From Roseovarius sp. (GTDB lineage: Bacteria > Pseudomonadota > Alphaproteobacteria > Rhodobacterales > Rhodobacteraceae), in NCBI GenBank assembly GCA_021775255.1, contig JAJFIA010000001.1, positions 496,001 to 560,000 of the forward strand: a stretch of DNA of 64,000 bases. The letters are read 5' to 3'. Below, piece after piece: positions 35,027 through 43,942 of the stretch. The notes under the pieces were generated by a model that saw only the letters and a program-made list of their open reading frames with translations, was not told where the DNA came from and did no database searches. How positions within the stretch are numbered: the stretch's first letter is position 1; each line of letters begins with the position of its first letter. A program made the position numbers and the translations under genes.

Positions 35027-37204
35027 ATGCCTTACGCCCATTCCGATAAATCCGCCGCCGGGGAAAATCTGCCCGGCGCGGAAATTCGTGCGCGCCTGAA
35101 ACTGGAAGGCGGGCGGAAATTCGTGATGGAGACGGAATTTAAACCGGCGGGCGATCAGCCCACCGCCATTGCCGAACTCTCGCAAGGCCTTGATCAGGGC
35201 GAGCAGGATCAGGTTTTGCTGGGGGCCACCGGCACCGGCAAAACCTATACCATGGCCAAGGTGATCGAACAAACCCAGCGCCCGGCGATCATTCTGGCCC
35301 CGAATAAAACCCTCGCCGCACAACTTTATGGGGAATTCAAAGGGTTTTTTCCCCATAACGCTGTGGAATATTTCGTTTCCTACTATGATTATTACCAACC
35401 CGAGGCCTATGTGCCGCGCTCGGATACGTTCATTGAAAAGGAATCCCAGATCAATGAGCAGATTGACCGCATGCGCCATTCGGCAACGCGGGCATTGCTG
35501 GAGCGGGATGATGTGATCATCGTGGCGTCGGTATCGTGCATTTACGGCATCGGCAGCGTCGAGACCTATGGCGCCATGACACAGGATCTGAAAACCGGCG
35601 AAAATTATGAGCAGCGCAAGGTCATCGCTGATCTGGTGGCGCAGCAATATAAACGCAATGATCACGCCTTCACCCGTGGTTCATTCCGGGTGCGCGGTGA
35701 CAGCCTTGAGATTTTCCCGGCGCATCTGGAAGACCGCGCCTGGCGGCTCAGCTTTTTTGGCGAAGAGCTGGAAGCCATCACCGAATTTGATCCGCTGACC
35801 GGCGAAAAAACCGACACGTTCGAGCACATCCGCGTCTATGCCAATTCGCATTATGTGACGCCCAAACCAACCATGCAGCAGGCCATAATCGGCATCAGGA
35901 AAGAGCTGCGAACCCGGCTGGACATGCTGGTGAATGAGGGCAAACTGCTTGAGGCGCAACGGCTGGAACAGCGCTGCAATTTTGATCTTGAGATGCTTGA
36001 GGCCACCGGCGTTTGTGCCGGCATCGAGAATTATTCACGCTACCTCACGGGGCGCGCCCCCGGTGAGCCGCCGCCCACCTTATTTGAGTTTATCCCGGAT
36101 CATGCGATTGTTTTTGCAGATGAATCTCATGTCTCGGTGCCGCAGATCGGCGGCATGTACAAGGGAGACTTCCGGCGCAAATCCACCCTGGCCGAGCATG
36201 GCTTTCGCCTGCCATCGTGCATGGATAACCGGCCTTTGAAGTTTGAGGAATGGGATGCCATGCGGCCGCAATCGGTGTTTGTCTCGGCCACGCCCGCCAA
36301 GTGGGAGATTGAGCAAACCAGCGGGGTGTTTACCGAACAGGTGATCCGCCCCACCGGCCTGCTGGACCCGGCGATTGAAATCAGGCCGGTGACAACGCAG
36401 GTTGATGATTTGCTGGATGAGGTGCGGCGCGTGGCGGATCAGGGTTTCAGAACGCTGGTGACGACACTCACCAAACGCATGGCCGAAGACCTGACCGAAT
36501 ATCTCCACGAACAGGGCATTCGAGTGCGCTATATGCATTCCGATATCGACACGATCGAGCGGATTGAAATTCTGCGCGATCTGCGCCTTGGGGCGTTTGA
36601 TGTGCTGGTGGGCATTAACCTTTTGCGCGAGGGGCTGGATATTCCCGAATGCGGGCTGGTGGCCATTCTCGATGCCGATAAAGAGGGGTTTTTGCGCTCG
36701 GAAACCTCCCTGATCCAAACCATCGGCCGCGCCGCACGCAATGCCGAAGGCCGGGTGATCATGTATGCCGACAAGATCACCGGCTCGATGCAGCGCGCGC
36801 TGGACGAAACCGACCGCCGCCGGGCCAAGCAGGAGGCATATAATCTTGAGCACGGCATCACACCGGCAACGGTGAAAAAGAACGTCGAGGACATTCTCAA
36901 AGGGCTTTACAAGGGCGATACCGATCAGGCGCGGGTGACGGCGAAGGTCAACAAACCGCTGATGGGGGCCAATCTGCAGGCGCATCTTGATGGGCTGCGC
37001 CAAGACATGCTCAAGGCCGCCGAAAACCTTGAATTTGAAGAGGCCGCGCGCCTGCGTGATGAGGTGAAACGGCTGGAGGCGGTTGATCTGGCGGTTGCCG
37101 ACGATCCACTGGCGCGGCAATCGGCGATTGAGGCGGCTCAGGGGGCCGGCGGGCGCTCAACCGGCGGCAGGCCGGGGAAAAGAACACGGCGGCGGGGAAC
37201 CTAG
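35027..37204 (+). CDS. uvrB: Excinuclease ABC subunit B
   Basis: A 725-aa DNA-damage recognition helicase of nucleotide excision repair. Walker A GATGTGKT at residues 66-73; the beta-hairpin that probes DNA is in [20 protein letters not shown]. The DEAD-box-like [18 protein letters not shown], helicase motifs [19 protein letters not shown], and the C-terminal UVR motif ([21 protein letters not shown]) that contacts UvrC are all present. The start at 35027 has AAAGGAT eight bases upstream; earlier in-frame codons lack a site. No GTTC-N7-GTTC SOS box was seen upstream. Confidence 0.96.
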   Translation: MPYAHSDKSAAGENLPGAEIRARLKLEGGRKFVMETEFKPAGDQPTAIAELSQGLDQGEQDQVLLGATGTGKTYTMAKVIEQTQRPAIILAPNKTLAAQLYGEFKGFFPHNAVEYFVSYYDYYQPEAYVPRSDTFIEKESQINEQIDRMRHSATRALLERDDVIIVASVSCIYGIGSVETYGAMTQDLKTGENYEQRKVIADLVAQQYKRNDHAFTRGSFRVRGDSLEIFPAHLEDRAWRLSFFGEELEAITEFDPLTGEKTDTFEHIRVYANSHYVTPKPTMQQAIIGIRKELRTRLDMLVNEGKLLEAQRLEQRCNFDLEMLEATGVCAGIENYSRYLTGRAPGEPPPTLFEFIPDHAIVFADESHVSVPQIGGMYKGDFRRKSTLAEHGFRLPSCMDNRPLKFEEWDAMRPQSVFVSATPAKWEIEQTSGVFTEQVIRPTGLLDPAIEIRPVTTQVDDLLDEVRRVADQGFRTLVTTLTKRMAEDLTEYLHEQGIRVRYMHSDIDTIERIEILRDLRLGAFDVLVGINLLREGLDIPECGLVAILDADKEGFLRSETSLIQTIGRAARNAEGRVIMYADKITGSMQRALDETDRRRAKQEAYNLEHGITPATVKKNVEDILKGLYKGDTDQARVTAKVNKPLMGANLQAHLDGLRQDMLKAAENLEFEEAARLRDEVKRLEAVDLAVADDPLARQSAIEAAQGAGGRSTGGRPGKRTRRRGT

Positions 37205-37224
37205 GGTGGGTTTCACCCACCCTA
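37202..37224. repeat. TAGGGTGGGT palindromic repeat, copy 1
   Basis: AGGGTGGGT, loop TTC, ACCCACCCT immediately after uvrB, overlapping its stop codon; a second copy of the same design lies at 43943-43965. The hairpin may also end transcription between the convergent uvrB and uspA genes, though there is no T tract. Short dispersed palindromes of this sequence are familiar from Rhodobacterales genomes. Confidence 0.6.
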
Positions 37225-37233
37225 CCAATCCCA

Positions 37234-37641
37234 TCACCGGACCACATGCACCGCGCAGGTCGCGTGGCGCACAACATGGGTGGCGGTTGACCCCAATAGC
37301 AGATCTTGCAAACCGGGCCTGTGGCTGGCGATGACGATGCAGTCAGCCCCCCTCTCCGCCGCACAATCCAGAATCGTGCGGCCTGAATGGCCGGAGGTCA
37401 CAATGCTGGCCCCGTTGGGCAGATCAGCCGCCATTCTATCCAGATCGGCCTGCGCTTCCTTGCGCCTGTCAACCAGATACCCCGCTGACAAAGAGGACAT
37501 TGCAAAGCTGGGGATGTCTTCGATCACATGCAGCAAGGTGATGGTGCCACCCGGCTCCGCCAATACCCTGGCCACGTCTATCGCCCCCGCAGCATCGCGG
37601 TCGTTGTCAAACGAAATCGGGATTAAGATATTCCTGTACAT
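37234..37641 (-). CDS. Universal stress protein, second of a tandem pair
   Basis: A 135-aa UspA-domain protein. N-terminal NILIPISFDNDRDAAGAIDVA and C-terminal CIVIASHRPGLQDLLLGSTATHVVRHATCAVHVV are the standard nucleotide-binding ends. It is closely similar to the neighbouring 135-aa protein along its whole length, so the pair arose by tandem duplication. 34 bases separate it from the upstream copy and it has its own AGGAGAT ribosome site, so one operon from the FNR-type promoter at 38111-38152 is likely. Confidence 0.9.
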   Translation of the reverse strand: MYRNILIPISFDNDRDAAGAIDVARVLAEPGGTITLLHVIEDIPSFAMSSLSAGYLVDRRKEAQADLDRMAADLPNGASIVTSGHSGRTILDCAAERGADCIVIASHRPGLQDLLLGSTATHVVRHATCAVHVVR

Positions 37642-37675
37642 CGCGGATCTCCTGTTTTGATTTGCGCAGGTCTGC

Positions 37676-38083
37676 TCACCGGATCACATGCACCGCGCAA
37701 TTAGCATGGCGCACCACCTGCGTGGCGGTCGAGCCAAGCAGCAAATCCTGCATCCCCGGGCGGTGGCTGGCAATGATGATGCAATCCACATCTTTCTTGA
37801 AGGCATAATCCAGAATTGTTCGGCCCGAATGACCGGTGACAACCTCACCGATGCCATTGGGGATATTGGCCGCCATGGTCTCAAGCTCGGTTACAACGGC
37901 CTTGCGCCGTTCCGACAGGTATTCCGGTGACAGATAGGTAATTGCATAACCCGGAATATACTCGACCACGTGCAGCAGTGTGATTTTTCCGTGTTCACCC
38001 GCAAGCACACGAGCCACCTCAATAGCCCCTTTGATATCACGGTCGTCATCAAGCGATACGGGCACAAGGATGTTCTTATACAT
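37676..38083 (-). CDS. Universal stress protein, first of a tandem pair
   Basis: A 135-aa UspA-domain protein ending CIIIASHRPGMQDLLLGSTATQVVRHANCAVHVIR. Usp proteins support survival during starvation and anaerobic stasis. An FNR-type site and -10 hexamer lie directly upstream, with a predicted 21-base leader. Usp genes under FNR/Anr control are known in other proteobacteria, which agrees with the motif. Differs from its duplicate mainly in the middle (EYIPGYAITYLSPEYLSERRK). Confidence 0.9.
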   Translation of the reverse strand: MYKNILVPVSLDDDRDIKGAIEVARVLAGEHGKITLLHVVEYIPGYAITYLSPEYLSERRKAVVTELETMAANIPNGIGEVVTGHSGRTILDYAFKKDVDCIIIASHRPGMQDLLLGSTATQVVRHANCAVHVIR

Positions 38084-38110
38084 GGGTCATCTCCTTTGGT
38101 TTGATACCTT

Positions 38111-38152
38111 ATGATAGCGCTTGCCGCCCGGTGCAACCTTGACCCAGATCAG
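38111..38152 (-). promoter_or_regulatory. FNR-type promoter of the uspA pair
   Basis: TTGACCCAGATCAG (38139-38152; CTGAT-CTGG-GTCAA on the minus strand) matches the FNR consensus at 8 of 10 positions. TATCAT (complement of 38111-38116), 5 of 6 to the -10 consensus, follows after 22 bases, the class-II spacing. The site overlaps the stop codon of the upstream ABM gene. Confidence 0.6.
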
Positions 38153-38469
38153 CCAAACACGGCCGCCACTTCATACATCACCGGCTCAAAGCTTTTGCAA
38201 AGCTCATTGATCTTGCGGTTGCGGGTTCGCATCTCAGTGGTGCGCAGCATGGCCAGAAAATCCTCTCGCCGGTGCCATTGGGAATAATTGGCAATCCGGG
38301 TCTGGGCATCATTCACATGCAGGCCCGCAGCAATGAATCCAGGCTGCTTTGAGATGAACTCCTCATAGGCAGAGGTCAGCAATTCAAGCAGATCCTCGCA
38401 GGTTCCCGGGGTCATTTCAAATGTTGTGATCACTGTCTGGATTTCATTGGACTTGGCAATAACCGGCAT
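38149..38469 (-). CDS. Antibiotic biosynthesis monooxygenase (ABM) domain protein
   Basis: A 106-aa ferredoxin-like-fold protein. TVITTFEMTPGTCEDLLELL, then QPGFIAAGLHVNDAQTRIANYSQWHRREDF fits the ABM superfamily. Such proteins are small dimeric monooxygenases or haem-degrading enzymes, but many have no known activity. The start at 38469 has AGGAGG just upstream; the longer frame lacks support. Upstream of the uspA pair on the same strand. Confidence 0.78.
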   Translation of the reverse strand: MPVIAKSNEIQTVITTFEMTPGTCEDLLELLTSAYEEFISKQPGFIAAGLHVNDAQTRIANYSQWHRREDFLAMLRTTEMRTRNRKINELCKSFEPVMYEVAAVFG

Positions 38470-38580
38470 GGCAAACCTCCTGTTTTTCTTCAGCTTATCA
38501 GCAAATGCCCGGACCGCAAATTTTTCCACACCTTAACCAACGGTTTACCATTTTTAATCATGGTTAACGCGGAGGGTTAC

Positions 38581-39345
38581 ATGCGGGCAGTTTTATTAAT
38601 GCGTTTTGCATTCATGATGAATCAGGATTTAAACTCGAAACGCGCACAACATTCATCTGTCGTGGGCGTTTCAACAGATTGTCTTGTCTTAACAATATGT
38701 CGAAACGCCTTGATTTTTTTATTGCTGGCATCACCGGCACAGGCAGGCCCGTGGCCGCGCGAAAAGGGGCATGTGTTTTTATCGGTTGGCGGGGTGTCAG
38801 AGATTGATGAAACCACCGGTACGATCTCAACCTTTACGACGCTTTACGGCGAATATGGCCTGACAGAAAAACTCACATTCGGGCTTGATCTGGGCAGCGA
38901 TGGCCGGCGCAGTTCTAAAGCCATGGCTTTTTTGCGCATGCCCCTGACAGATGCGGCCAAAACAATCAAACTGGCCGCGGAAATGGGCTTGGGTGTGGAG
39001 AATGGAGAGAAAGCCCTGCGCCCCGGCCTGTCGGTTGGCCGTGGCTATACATTTGGCAATAGAAATGGCTGGATGACGGCGGATTCCAGAATCGTTTTAT
39101 TCAGCAGTTTCAATGATTCAATATTTGAATCAGACCTGACCATCGGCCTGTCCGCCACCAAGCGGCTGAAAGTGATAATGCAGGCGCAGACCGGCATACC
39201 GGCAAATGATACCAGCTATGTCCGCCTTGCCCCATCCATTGTTTTTGAAAGAAAACCCGGCCGTCACACCGAATTTGGTGTAACGGCCGGGATCCTGGGC
39301 GTGTCTGGCCTTGGTCTGAAAATTGGCAGTTGGTTCGAGTTTTAA
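38581..39345 (+). CDS. Exported protein, probable outer-membrane beta-barrel
   Basis: A 254-aa protein I cannot assign to a named family. A hydrophobic segment NALIFLLLASPAQA ends in a signal peptidase site before GPWPREKGHVFLSVGG, about 50 residues in, so either the true start is further downstream or the signal peptide is unusually long. The mature part alternates aromatic and glycine-rich strands (FTTLYGEYGLTEKLTFGLDL, TEFGVTAGILGVSGLGLKIG) and ends in F, as outer-membrane barrels do. GGAGGG precedes the ATG at 38581. Codon use is more AT-rich than its neighbours. Convergent with the beta-helix gene. Confidence 0.6.
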   Translation: MRAVLLMRFAFMMNQDLNSKRAQHSSVVGVSTDCLVLTICRNALIFLLLASPAQAGPWPREKGHVFLSVGGVSEIDETTGTISTFTTLYGEYGLTEKLTFGLDLGSDGRRSSKAMAFLRMPLTDAAKTIKLAAEMGLGVENGEKALRPGLSVGRGYTFGNRNGWMTADSRIVLFSSFNDSIFESDLTIGLSATKRLKVIMQAQTGIPANDTSYVRLAPSIVFERKPGRHTEFGVTAGILGVSGLGLKIGSWFEF

Positions 39346-39355
39346 CCCCGTCTGA

Positions 39356-41647
39356 TCAAAGCGGGGTATCAATCCGGACTGACACTTTGACCGTACCGGA
39401 AACCGGCGTTCCCCATTGCAGGTTGATCTGATCTTTATTGATGCCCTGCTCGGCCTCGTAATAGGGCATACCAAAATGCGTGGCACCCACCGCATCGGTA
39501 ATCGGCCCGGATGCGGTAATCGCTTCAACCGTCCGCGCGAAGGCCCCAAAAGGCAGTTGCGGCGCCGGTGATACAACCCATGTTGATGCCGGGCTGGCCT
39601 CGGTATGTGTAAATACCAATGGCGTAGCTGTCTGGATGTCGACATTGTTGAAAGCATTGTCATTGAAGGCGATATTCTTGAACCGGAAATAGTTCAGATC
39701 GGCAAAGCTGGTATCCACACCTTCCACCCGGTCGATATTGCCATCAATCAGGCGGAATGTGTTACCTGTAACAGTCAGCCCGCTGATGAAATGCCCGGCA
39801 CCATGGGGCTTGACGGTAATAAAGGTAAACCAGGCCGCCGTGCTTTGTGACAGAAATACATTAGATGTGATGCTGAGCGAGCTGAATGAAAAACCGGTGG
39901 AAAAAGCCGGGCTTTCGCTATGCTCATTTGACCATTCCACCGAACAATCGCAAATATAATTGCCGGTTATGGTGGCCCGGTTATTGATCTCGGTCATGAC
40001 AAAGCCGGCAATACGCGGGCCGACAGCACCGTCATCACCCTGAAAAATATGGTTGCCAAGAATGATCGAGCTTGAGCCGCCAATCACGGCAAAATGCCGG
40101 AAATGTATCGCCCGGTTGTTGCGTATCTTGACATCATTCGCATTGGTGTTGAGTGCGATGGAAACCCGCTCGGATGCCGCAATCGGGCTTTCATCAGATA
40201 AAAACTGACACCGGTCAATCATCATGCCCTGATCACCATTGCCGGGGCTGGTGATACCGCGATCTTTTGGCCGGGTGATGAAGCAATCACGAAAATGATA
40301 GGTAAGCCCATCCGGCGAAAGCAATATGGCGCTGCATTCACCGGAACATTGAAATTCAATATCCGACATCTGGAATTTCGACAGTTTCACAAAGTTACTG
40401 AAATCAAGCAGGTATTTAAACCGTTTGAAGGTGAAAATCTGCGTGCCGGCGGCATCGAACAAGGGCTGGCTCAGGGTAATTTCCTGGGTGCCTTCATTCT
40501 TGGCCTTGACATAAACCTCACGCCCCACACCATTGCCCTCAATCAGCGAGCCAACGGCAATGGTGGCCACGTTGACAACATTCGTCAGGCGCAAAGGATC
40601 AACCGTGGAATATGTGGCCTGCGAGGTTGTGACATCCGTATCCCACGCCGCCCCCGGTATGACCGCGATCTGACCATTGCGGATAACCCGGCGCTGAGCA
40701 TAGGTGTCTTTGTTGCTTACCGCCGCCTGCATATCAATTGGCTGTGTCAGCCCGATACGGCGCCCGCCCATATCCAGTGATTCATGATCGGAGTTGTTAA
40801 GCAGCGCCTGAAATGCCTTTTTGAAGGCCAGTTCCTCATCTCCGAAAGCATTTATATAGGTTGGAAGATCGTAGTTCCTGATCAAAGACAGGATTTTATT
40901 CTCAGGCATGACAACAGTGCCTTCAAATCTGATCTGATTTTGAATGGTGGTGCTGTCGCCAAGAAAATACGTTCCTGCCGAGACAAAAACCTCGCGGCCC
41001 GCAGCAGCGGCATCCGCCGCCTCGAACGCCGCAAAATCATCCGTCACACCATCACCCAGCGCGCCGTAATCCCTGACATCAACGACGCCTACCAGATCAC
41101 GCAGGAAAAGCTGACTGACATCCTCGATGAGGATATCGTCAATCCTGACAATCCCGCCGCTTGGCCCGGTCAGATCCAGCCCGAAATGGCCGAATTTGGG
41201 CACCGGCCCCCAGACCATGTCAACGCCACTGCGCAGGCCAATCCCCACAATCGCAGATATTTCAACAACCTGCCCATAGGTGTCCAACGTCACCGACGGC
41301 CCGGTTTCCGTCAGACCGGCAACATGAACACCGCCTGCATCACCCGCCCAACCGGCAATGCGCACATCCGGAAAGTTGCCGCTGACCGCCTTGATCCGCG
41401 CGGTAATTCGCAGATAGCAGCCCGGCGTGATCGGCGTATCCCCCATATACCGCAGCTTTTGCACGTTATCTGTTTTCTGGATCTCCAACGCCCCGCCAAA
41501 ATCTTGATCCGCAAGGACAAAGGCCGCATTGGCCGCGTTTTCATAGGTGTCCGAGCCCGGTGTCCCATCACCGCTCGACCACACATCCAGCCCGCTTTCA
41601 TAGGGCGCCGGCATAAAGATGTTGCCATTTGAGATTGCCGTGTTCAT
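39356..41647 (-). CDS. Large right-handed beta-helix (pectate-lyase-3-like) protein
   Basis: A 763-aa protein with no signal peptide. Residues 1-185 look like a carbohydrate-binding or adaptor domain (many beta strands). From about 187, VVDVRDYGALGDGVTDDFAAFEAA is the classic start of a pectate-lyase-3/GH28-related beta helix, as found in phage tailspikes. Further repeats of ITGNYICD, ITSNVFLS and VTGNTFRL are beta-helix rungs. The last ~80 residues look like a separate domain. Absence of a secretion signal suggests a phage-like spike or an unconventional secretion route. Alternatives: a polysaccharide lyase, or a head spike of a gene transfer agent of the kind described for Rhodobacter capsulatus. 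AAGGGAA precedes the ATG. Confidence 0.7.
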   Translation of the reverse strand: MNTAISNGNIFMPAPYESGLDVWSSGDGTPGSDTYENAANAAFVLADQDFGGALEIQKTDNVQKLRYMGDTPITPGCYLRITARIKAVSGNFPDVRIAGWAGDAGGVHVAGLTETGPSVTLDTYGQVVEISAIVGIGLRSGVDMVWGPVPKFGHFGLDLTGPSGGIVRIDDILIEDVSQLFLRDLVGVVDVRDYGALGDGVTDDFAAFEAADAAAAGREVFVSAGTYFLGDSTTIQNQIRFEGTVVMPENKILSLIRNYDLPTYINAFGDEELAFKKAFQALLNNSDHESLDMGGRRIGLTQPIDMQAAVSNKDTYAQRRVIRNGQIAVIPGAAWDTDVTTSQATYSTVDPLRLTNVVNVATIAVGSLIEGNGVGREVYVKAKNEGTQEITLSQPLFDAAGTQIFTFKRFKYLLDFSNFVKLSKFQMSDIEFQCSGECSAILLSPDGLTYHFRDCFITRPKDRGITSPGNGDQGMMIDRCQFLSDESPIAASERVSIALNTNANDVKIRNNRAIHFRHFAVIGGSSSIILGNHIFQGDDGAVGPRIAGFVMTEINNRATITGNYICDCSVEWSNEHSESPAFSTGFSFSSLSITSNVFLSQSTAAWFTFITVKPHGAGHFISGLTVTGNTFRLIDGNIDRVEGVDTSFADLNYFRFKNIAFNDNAFNNVDIQTATPLVFTHTEASPASTWVVSPAPQLPFGAFARTVEAITASGPITDAVGATHFGMPYYEAEQGINKDQINLQWGTPVSGTVKVSVRIDTPL

Positions 41648-41726
41648 TCAATTCCCTTTCTGCATCCTTTCTGCCAATCCCAACTTCAGGCATTTGCAGC
41701 TAAAGAATGTCACATGTTTCGCCAGC

Positions 41727-41797
41727 CCGGGCGCGCCCGGTGGCTCAGGGAATTATCAACAAGGGGTTAACCAGATTTCACCCCACCGTCACGGTGG
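41727..41797. other. Palindromes between cytochrome c and beta-helix genes
   Basis: A 14-base palindrome CCGGGCGCGCCCGG (41727-41740) and a hairpin CCACCG-TCA-CGGTGG (41783-41797) lie in the 190-base gap. They may end cytochrome c transcription or mark the promoter of the beta-helix gene. Neither is followed by a T tract. Confidence 0.35.
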
Positions 41798-41837
41798 CGT
41801 GGTTCAGATCACTTTATGTGATGGGGTATTCCGGCAC

Positions 41838-42242
41838 TCATTTCACCTGCAAGGTCTTTAAATAGGCCACCAGATCAACCACCGGCTGGCTTGTCATGAT
41901 CGGCTGGCCACTGTCGGTTTTCATGGTGGCATCGCGGGCTTCAAAGAAATCGCCATAGATTGGCATCGGGCTGCCATGCGAAACAAGCGGATCACGCCCG
42001 TCAATGCGTTTCACCACCCGGATCAGGGGAAATTTGCCGTCATTATCCGCGCTCAGACGGGTCAGATCAGCAGGTTGCAGGGTCAAAACAGAAATCATCG
42101 GCCCATTTCCGGTGGCCTCAATCCCGTGGCAACTGATGCAATAGCGCTCATAGATGGCACCCCCCTGTTGCGCATCCTGCGCCAGCGCCTGAGTGCCCAG
42201 GCCGGTCATGAGGGTTACAGCCGTCAGAATTGATTTAAACAT
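41838..42242 (-). CDS. Small periplasmic cytochrome c
   Basis: A 134-aa monohaem cytochrome. Signal peptide MFKSILTAVTLMTGLGTQALA; the haem motif is C35-I-S-C38-H39; an axial methionine may be in GSPMPIYGDFFEA. Start fixed at 42242 by AAGGAG seven bases upstream. It would move electrons in the periplasm; the partner enzyme is not in the window. An FNR-type box with a -10-like hexamer at class-II spacing lies upstream, so anaerobic expression is plausible, though the predicted leader is long (about 149 bases). Confidence 0.88.
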   Translation of the reverse strand: MFKSILTAVTLMTGLGTQALAQDAQQGGAIYERYCISCHGIEATGNGPMISVLTLQPADLTRLSADNDGKFPLIRVVKRIDGRDPLVSHGSPMPIYGDFFEARDATMKTDSGQPIMTSQPVVDLVAYLKTLQVK

Positions 42243-42397
42243 TACATGACTCCTTTGCATAATCCGCCCGAAATTATCCCGGTGCACCCTGATTATCTGA
42301 CATGACATGGCGTGGTATGTCACCTGCCAATTCTGCGTCAATAGCCAGTTATTTTCAAACCGCGTACCCGCAGATTTCGAAAAAGGCTTTCGTGGCA

Positions 42398-42439
42398 ATT
42401 TAACACAATCTTCGGGGGCGCGACATTGATCTGGATCAG
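42398..42439 (-). promoter_or_regulatory. FNR-type box upstream of the cytochrome c gene
   Basis: TTGATCTGGATCAG (42426-42439) matches the FNR consensus at 9 of 10 positions. On the minus strand TTAAAT (complement of 42398-42403) follows after 22 bases. The plus-strand alternative, activating the YdcZ-like gene, lacks a good hexamer at that spacing (CCGGAA), so the cytochrome gene is the better target. Confidence 0.55.
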
Positions 42440-42491
42440 CCTGAAAATTCATGCCACATTACCGGAAACCTCAAAGCCCGGAGATGCCAGA

Positions 42492-42935
42492 ATGCCCGCC
42501 TCATTTGCTTATGCCCTGACGATGATACTGGCCGGAATTGGTATTCCAATATTGGCGGCACTCAATGCCGCCCTTGGGGTTCGGCTTGGCTCATCCGTGG
42601 CCGCCGCGGCCATTCTTTTTATGGTGGCGCTGGCCTCCACCCTTGTATTACTGGCTTTTGGGCAACCGCGGGCGGTGCTTGCGGCAGCGACAGCGCCGAA
42701 ACATCTGTTCCTGGCCGGTTGCCTGGTTGCCTTCTACGTGCTGACAATCACTTTTATCGCCCCCAGATTCGGGGTTGGAAATGCGGTGTTTTTTGTCCTG
42801 CTCGGGCAGTTGATCAGCGCCGCTGCAATAGATCATTTTGGCCTGTTCGGGGCACATATATCACCCCTGTCGCTCAGCCGGGCAGGCGGCATCGGATTAA
42901 TGGCCGCAGGGGTTTTTTTAACCCAACAGGTTTAA
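42492..42935 (+). CDS. YdcZ-type DMT family membrane protein
   Basis: A 147-aa membrane protein with about five hydrophobic segments, resembling the YdcZ/DUF606 branch of the drug/metabolite transporter superfamily (GIGIPILAALNAALGVRLGSSVAAA and FFVLLGQLISAAAIDHFGLFG). Start at 42492 with GGAG eight bases upstream; longer in-frame starts lack a site. Substrate unknown. Ends two bases from the convergent dehydrogenase gene. Confidence 0.8.
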   Translation: MPASFAYALTMILAGIGIPILAALNAALGVRLGSSVAAAAILFMVALASTLVLLAFGQPRAVLAAATAPKHLFLAGCLVAFYVLTITFIAPRFGVGNAVFFVLLGQLISAAAIDHFGLFGAHISPLSLSRAGGIGLMAAGVFLTQQV

Positions 42936-42937
42936 CG

Positions 42938-43927
42938 TCAGGATCCCCCCAAACCAGAAAGCGCCAGCACCTGAGCCCACACCGCATCTTCCAGATCAAC
43001 CGGATCATGGGCCTGCTTGCCCTGCCCCGGCATACGCGCGCCCTCGTCACAGGCCACGCCCGAGGCAACCTGCGCCAGCCGGTCATAGAATGCGGGCGAT
43101 ACTTCAGGATCAATCAGCAAATAATACTGCCCAAGGTCATGCGGTGGCCCCTCGGGGGCCTTCAGCGGCTTCACATCCCGGCTTGCCACGCTGCCCGTCA
43201 TACCCGCCGCCATCAGTTCTGCCATCAGGCCAAAGCCCCAGCCCTTGTATCCCCCCATGCTGACCAATGATCCCTCAAGCGCCTTCGCCGGATCCGTGGT
43301 CGGCTTACCCTCCGCATCCAGCGCCCAGCCCTCAGGAATGCAATCCCCCACAGCCTTGGCCATGGTGATCTTGCCAAGCGCCACCGTGGTGGTGGACTGA
43401 TCAAACTGCAGGGCAATCCCGCCTTTGCCATCGGGTACGGAAAACGCAATCGGATTGGTGCCGATCACGCGGGTCTTGCCCCCCGGCGGGGCGACGATCG
43501 GCGAGGCATTGGTAAAGCCAAGCCCCATCACCCCCGCATATGCAATCTGTTCGGTGAAATAGCCAAGCGAGGTACAGGTATGCGCATGCCCCACCGCAAG
43601 GCTGGCTATGCCGCAGTCACGCACTGCCGCCAATGCCTCGGGCAGCCCCCGCGCAAAGGCCGGCTGTGCAAAGCCAAATCCGGCATCCACCATCACCGTA
43701 CCAGGCCGGGGGCGTGTCACCTGTGGCTCAACATCGCCCAAAACCCGGCCTGTTTCCAGTTGCTTGCAATAGCTTTCCAGATAATAAAGCCCGCAGATTT
43801 TATTGCCCACGGATTCCGCCTTGCGCACCGCACGGGCCACCTCAGCCGCCACCCACGGCGCAGCCCCGTGGCGTTTCAGCGCGGCCTTTGTTGTCGCCTC
43901 GATCTGATCCAAAGACACTGCAATCAT
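42938..43927 (-). CDS. Ldh2 family (malate/L-lactate/imino-acid) dehydrogenase
   Basis: A 329-aa NAD(P)H-dependent oxidoreductase of the Ldh_2 family, which includes malate, ureidoglycolate and sulfolactate dehydrogenases and delta1-piperideine-2-carboxylate reductase. The family histidine is in AVGHAHTCTSLGYFTE, and nucleotide-binding segments include TRVIGTNPIAFSVP and YKGWGFGLMAELMA. Specific substrate not determinable; similarity in GHAH-TSLGYFTEQ suggests the imino-acid reductase branch. CTCCTCC on the plus strand gives a strong ribosome site. Confidence 0.82.
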   Translation of the reverse strand: MIAVSLDQIEATTKAALKRHGAAPWVAAEVARAVRKAESVGNKICGLYYLESYCKQLETGRVLGDVEPQVTRPRPGTVMVDAGFGFAQPAFARGLPEALAAVRDCGIASLAVGHAHTCTSLGYFTEQIAYAGVMGLGFTNASPIVAPPGGKTRVIGTNPIAFSVPDGKGGIALQFDQSTTTVALGKITMAKAVGDCIPEGWALDAEGKPTTDPAKALEGSLVSMGGYKGWGFGLMAELMAAGMTGSVASRDVKPLKAPEGPPHDLGQYYLLIDPEVSPAFYDRLAQVASGVACDEGARMPGQGKQAHDPVDLEDAVWAQVLALSGLGGS

Positions 43928-43942
43928 CGTGCTCTCCTCCTG

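Noticed and set aside
38101..38115. TTGATACCTTATGAT upstream of the uspA pair as an FNR box
   Set aside because: Second half-site does not match, and it overlaps the predicted -10 region; the site at 38139-38152 has better spacing.
40784..41632. 282-codon plus-strand frame opposite the beta-helix gene
   Set aside because: Lies wholly within the better supported 763-aa gene; no motif and no ribosome site.
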